This document shows positions 60,987 through 64,000 of a DNA stretch of 64,000 nt, in pieces. This DNA is from HGM04593 sp045660825 (GTDB lineage Bacteria; Bacteroidota; Bacteroidia; Bacteroidales; Bacteroidaceae), in assembly GCA_045660825.1 (NCBI GenBank), contig JAZREN010000065.1, positions 1 through 64,000 on the forward strand, written 5' to 3'. The position numbers and the translations under genes were made by a program. The stretch's first letter is position 1; every line of letters begins with the position of its first letter. Under the pieces are notes generated by a model that made no database searches, was not told the origin of the DNA, and worked only from the letters and a program-made list of their open reading frames with translations.

Positions 60987-62762
60987 TCAGATTCTTGATA
61001 CACTATTGTCGCTGAGCACATCGCGCACAACATCGTTGAGCATTGCCTTGAGTTCCTCGATGAAGGTCTTTGCCTCGTACTGCCGTTTCTCAATGTCGCG
61101 CAGTTTCTTTTCCCACTGGCCGGTTAGCTCAGCACTCTTCAGGAGTTCGTTCCTTATTGTACCAATGAGTTCAATGCCTGTGGGTGTTGCAACAATGTTC
61201 TTCTTCTCTCGCTTTATGTAGTTGCGCTTGAACAGGGTCTCGATGATTGCGGCACGAGTTGACGGGCGGCCAATGCCGTTCTCCTTCATTGCATCGCGCA
61301 GTTCCTCGTTATCCACCAGCTTGCCGGCCGTTTCCATTGCACGCAGCAATGTAGCCTCGGTGTAGTATTTTGGCGGTTGCGTCCACTTCTCGGCAAGACC
61401 GGGGGTGTGAGGGCCGCTCTCGCCCACTGTGAACGAGGGTAGCAGGTTTTCCTTCTCCTCCTTGTCATCGACCTGCTCACCGGCAAACACCACGCGCCAA
61501 CCAGGCTCGGTGATTTCCTTGCCGGTTGTCTTGAACTTGACATCGGCACTCTCGCCAAGCACTGTTGTGGTGCGAAACTTGCAGTCGGGGTAAAAGACTG
61601 CTATGAAGTGCGTTGCCACAAGGTTGTAGACCTTCTTCTCAAGGTCGGTAAGTCCCTGGGGATAGACTCCTGTGGGGATTATGGCATGGTGGTCGGTAAC
61701 CTTCTTGTTGTCGAACACCTTCTTCGATTTCACAAGCGGTTTCCCGAATAGCGGCGCTGTGAGCGCCTGGTAGTCGCGCAAGCCTTTAAGGATATTCTCG
61801 CACTTGGGGTAGATATCATCGCTCAGGTATGTGGTGTCGACACGCGGATAGGTTGTCACCTTCTTTTCGTAGAGCGACTGAATTGTATGCAGTGTCTGCT
61901 CGGCCGAGAGACCGAACTTCTTGTTGCAATCGACCTGCAGTGATGTTAGGTCATAGAGGCGTGGCGGCAGTTCGGTACCGTTTTTTGCTGTTACATCGGT
62001 TACCGTAAAGAGCTGACCTGTAATCTTCTCAAGCGCCTCGCGCGCCTTTTCCTCGTTGTCGAAACGTCCCTCGACAACGCTGAACGTGGTATCACGATAT
62101 ACGGTCTTCAGTTCCCAATATGGCTGCGGAACAAAGTTCTGAATCTCCAACTGACGCTTTACCACAAGTGCAAGGGTCGGTGTCTGCACACGGCCAATTG
62201 AAAGCACTTGTTTGTTCTTCGCATATTTGAGTGTGTAGAGTCTTGTGGCATTCATTCCCAGTAGCCAGTCGCCGATGGCACGGCTCAGGCCCGCCTCGTA
62301 AAGCGGCTGATACTCGCTCTGGTCCTTGAGGTTGGCAAATCCCTCGCGGATGGCCTCCTCGGTGAGTGATGACACCCAAAGGCGCTTCACCGGGCACTTT
62401 GCCTGCGCCTTCTGCATCACCCAACGTTGGATGAGTTCTCCCTCCTGGCCGGCATCACCGCAGTTCACAATCATATCGGCGCTCTGCATAAGTTTCTCGA
62501 TGACGGCAAACTGTTTTTCAATGCCCTTGTCATTTATGAGCTTTATGCCGAAGCGTGGCGGAATCATAGGCAAACTGCCCAGGTTCCAACGTTGCCACAT
62601 TGGGGTGTAGTCGTGAGGTTCCTTGAGCGTACAGAGGTGACCGAAAGTCCATGTCACCTGATAACCGTTACCCTCAATGAATCCCTCGCGGCGGTTCTTC
62701 GCCCCAAGAATGTCGGCAATTTCCTTGGCTACACTTGGTTTCTCTGCTATACAGACTATCAT
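60987..62762 (-). CDS. topB: DNA topoisomerase III (type IA)
   Basis: The 591-residue protein begins MIVCIAEKPSVAKEIADILG and has the Toprim D-x-G-x-E-G motif (NCGDAGQEGELIQRW). SIGRVQTPTLALVV follows, and the active-site Tyr is in VTTYPRVDTTYLSDD. AMKENGIGRPSTRAAIIETL is also typical. It passes and decatenates single strands. It is shorter than E. coli TopB and lacks visible zinc-ribbon repeats. Chromosomal and plasmid-type TopB are both common in Bacteroidales; the surroundings here look chromosomal. Confidence 0.95.
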   Translation of the reverse strand: MIVCIAEKPSVAKEIADILGAKNRREGFIEGNGYQVTWTFGHLCTLKEPHDYTPMWQRWNLGSLPMIPPRFGIKLINDKGIEKQFAVIEKLMQSADMIVNCGDAGQEGELIQRWVMQKAQAKCPVKRLWVSSLTEEAIREGFANLKDQSEYQPLYEAGLSRAIGDWLLGMNATRLYTLKYAKNKQVLSIGRVQTPTLALVVKRQLEIQNFVPQPYWELKTVYRDTTFSVVEGRFDNEEKAREALEKITGQLFTVTDVTAKNGTELPPRLYDLTSLQVDCNKKFGLSAEQTLHTIQSLYEKKVTTYPRVDTTYLSDDIYPKCENILKGLRDYQALTAPLFGKPLVKSKKVFDNKKVTDHHAIIPTGVYPQGLTDLEKKVYNLVATHFIAVFYPDCKFRTTTVLGESADVKFKTTGKEITEPGWRVVFAGEQVDDKEEKENLLPSFTVGESGPHTPGLAEKWTQPPKYYTEATLLRAMETAGKLVDNEELRDAMKENGIGRPSTRAAIIETLFKRNYIKREKKNIVATPTGIELIGTIRNELLKSAELTGQWEKKLRDIEKRQYEAKTFIEELKAMLNDVVRDVLSDNSVSRI

Positions 62763-62966
62763 TATTCTTTATATAGGTAATAACATAAATGTTTGCATAA
62801 CCGCACCTTGTCATCTCGAACCTTGTGTGAGAGATCCCTCGTCGCTACGCTCTGTCGGGATGACATCAAACCGGTCTTTCGCAACATTTTATTGTTTATA
62901 TTCTATTGCACAGCAAAGCCCTTAAGGGCATAAAGGCCTTTAAGGACTCTACAGTTCTTTAATTGT
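62763..62966. other. Intergenic region between topB and mutB
   Basis: No gene is seen. It holds dispersed repeat copy D (62809-62865) and, before the end of mutB, the small palindromes CCCTTAAGGG and AAGGCCTTT (about 62920-62943), which may act in mutB termination. Confidence 0.6.
62809..62865. repeat. Dispersed palindromic intergenic repeat, copy D
   Basis: It begins TGTCATCTCGAACCTTGTGT and ends CTGTCGGGATGACA, shorter than the other three copies. It lies upstream of topB. Confidence 0.65.
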
Positions 62967-64000
62967 TTACTTTTCCAACAATATCTTCATCAACTCGCAT
63001 GCCGCCTTTGCCACACTGGTACCGGGACCGAAGATTCCCACAACACCGGCGCGGTAGAGGAAGTCATAGTCCTGCGCGGGGATTACACCACCGGCAAATA
63101 CCATGATATCGCCACGGCCGAGTTTGTCGAGCTCCTCAATGAGCTGCGGAACGAGTGTCTTGTGGCCTGCTGCAAGCGACGACACACCGACGGCGTGAAC
63201 ATCGTTCTCAACGGCCTGACGGGCAACCTCGGCGGGTGTCTGGAACAACATTCCCATATCCACATCGAAGCCACAGTCGGCATAGCCTGTAGCTACCACC
63301 TTTGCGCCACGGTCATGACCGTCCTGACCCATCTTGGCAACCATAACTCGGGGACGGCGTCCCTCTTTCCTTGCAAACTCGTCTGTGAGACGGCAGGCCT
63401 CCCTGAAGCTCTCGTCGTCCTTGCTCTCTGCTGAATACACTCCCGATATTGTTCTGATTACTGCCTTGTACCTGCCGGCTACATCCTCGCAGGCATCTGA
63501 TATCTCTCCCAATGTGGCACGCAGGTGCGCTGCCTCAACAGCCGCCTCAAGCAAGTTGCCCTCACCGCTGCGTGCATATTCGGTAATCTTTGCAAGCGCA
63601 GCCTTCACTGCAGCCTCATCGCGTTTTGCAGTGTTGCGCTCGAGCGCAGCAAGCTGTTCCTTGCGCACTGCAGTGTTGTCGATTTCGAGGATGTCAATCG
63701 GCTCCTCCTCGTCGAGTTTGTAGGCGTTTGTACCCACAATCACCTGCTTGCCGCTGTCGATGCGTGCCTGTGTGCGTGCAGCAGCCTCCTCAATGCGCAT
63801 CTTGGGGATGCCTGTCTCAATGGCCTTTGCCATGCCGCCAAGTTCCTCAATCTCCTGAATGAGTTTCCACGCCTTCTCGGCAATCTCCTGTGTGAGGCTC
63901 TCAACATAGTACGAACCGCCCCAGGGGTCTACCACGCGGCAGATGTTTGTCTCCTCCTGAAGGTATATCTGTGTGTTGCGTGCAATGCGTGCCGAGAAAT
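62967..64000 (-). CDS. mutB: Methylmalonyl-CoA mutase large subunit, C-terminal part (partial)
   Basis: The frame is open to the window edge, so the 5' part is missing. It begins inside the TIM-barrel end (RIARNTQIYLQEETNICRVV, DPWGGSYYVESLT) and continues to the B12-binding domain: KMGQDGHDRGAKVVATGYAD with the cobalt-ligating His, then GVSSLAAGHKTL and VFAGGVIPAQDY. The enzyme interconverts methylmalonyl-CoA and succinyl-CoA, leading to propionate in Bacteroidales. The small subunit gene would be expected upstream, beyond the window. Confidence 0.96.
   Translation of the reverse strand, partial: FSARIARNTQIYLQEETNICRVVDPWGGSYYVESLTQEIAEKAWKLIQEIEELGGMAKAIETGIPKMRIEEAAARTQARIDSGKQVIVGTNAYKLDEEEPIDILEIDNTAVRKEQLAALERNTAKRDEAAVKAALAKITEYARSGEGNLLEAAVEAAHLRATLGEISDACEDVAGRYKAVIRTISGVYSAESKDDESFREACRLTDEFARKEGRRPRVMVAKMGQDGHDRGAKVVATGYADCGFDVDMGMLFQTPAEVARQAVENDVHAVGVSSLAAGHKTLVPQLIEELDKLGRGDIMVFAGGVIPAQDYDFLYRAGVVGIFGPGTSVAKAACELMKILLEK

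Noticed and set aside
62763..62966. Cobalamin riboswitch for mutB
   Set aside because: This region is downstream of mutB, and the mutB promoter is outside the window. No B12-box is seen.

Overview
The window is a stretch of a Bacteroidales chromosome (Bacteroides/Prevotella/Muribaculaceae type). The evidence is a SusC/SusD pair, lipoprotein signals ending in S-C, promoters of the Bacteroidetes form TTTG-N19/20-TAnnTTTG, almost no Shine-Dalgarno sequences, and anaerobic pathways such as Pta-AckA, 2-oxoacid:ferredoxin oxidoreductase and methylmalonyl-CoA mutase. Genus cannot be fixed by eye. Most of the window is ordinary core chromosome. It has no rRNA, no CRISPR array and no intact insertion sequence.

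Layout: 0-5.3 kb holds the end of pta, ackA, a lipoprotein, a tRNA nucleotidyltransferase and a TolC-like protein. 5.4-10.6 kb (minus strand) holds a sulfatase-fold phosphoethanolamine-transferase-like gene with a poly-C tract at its start, then GT2-radC-DUF59-lpxH, then efp. 10.6-22.2 kb holds an 84-bp tandem repeat in the efp promoter region, an RND efflux operon (adaptor, pump, TolC), a TonB-dependent receptor and korA-korB. 22.4-31.6 kb is a small polysaccharide utilisation locus: SusC, SusD and a GH85 endo-beta-N-acetylglucosaminidase, suggesting N-glycan foraging. 31.6-44.4 kb holds an NhaC antiporter, a long palindrome, rpsO, an orphan membrane protein, typA, a cysteine-less thioredoxin-fold lipoprotein, yifB, a tandem-TIR protein, and a LOG-DUF4271-hemD-rnpA-yidD-TatD run. 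44.4-54.8 kb holds a ketoisomerase/FemAB-like/aminotransferase sugar cassette, tRNA-Gln, two related lipoproteins, mtnN-luxS, a membrane protein, an acyltransferase, and dusB and a U32 peptidase sharing a symmetric bidirectional promoter. 54.9-60.9 kb is accessory: small acidic proteins, a Ser/Thr kinase with a BspA-like repeat ectodomain, its putative regulator, and two genes sharing an unnamed domain, bounded by a duplicated gene end. 61-64 kb holds topB and the end of mutB.

The points most worth a second look are the poly-C tract that separates an ATG from the transferase frame, the 54.9-60.9 kb accessory island with its kinase and new paired domain, the tandem-TIR protein, the three-fold repeated efp promoter element with base-pair-preserving changes, and the mirror-symmetric dusB/U32 promoter. 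All functional calls rest on motifs read by eye; no search was run.
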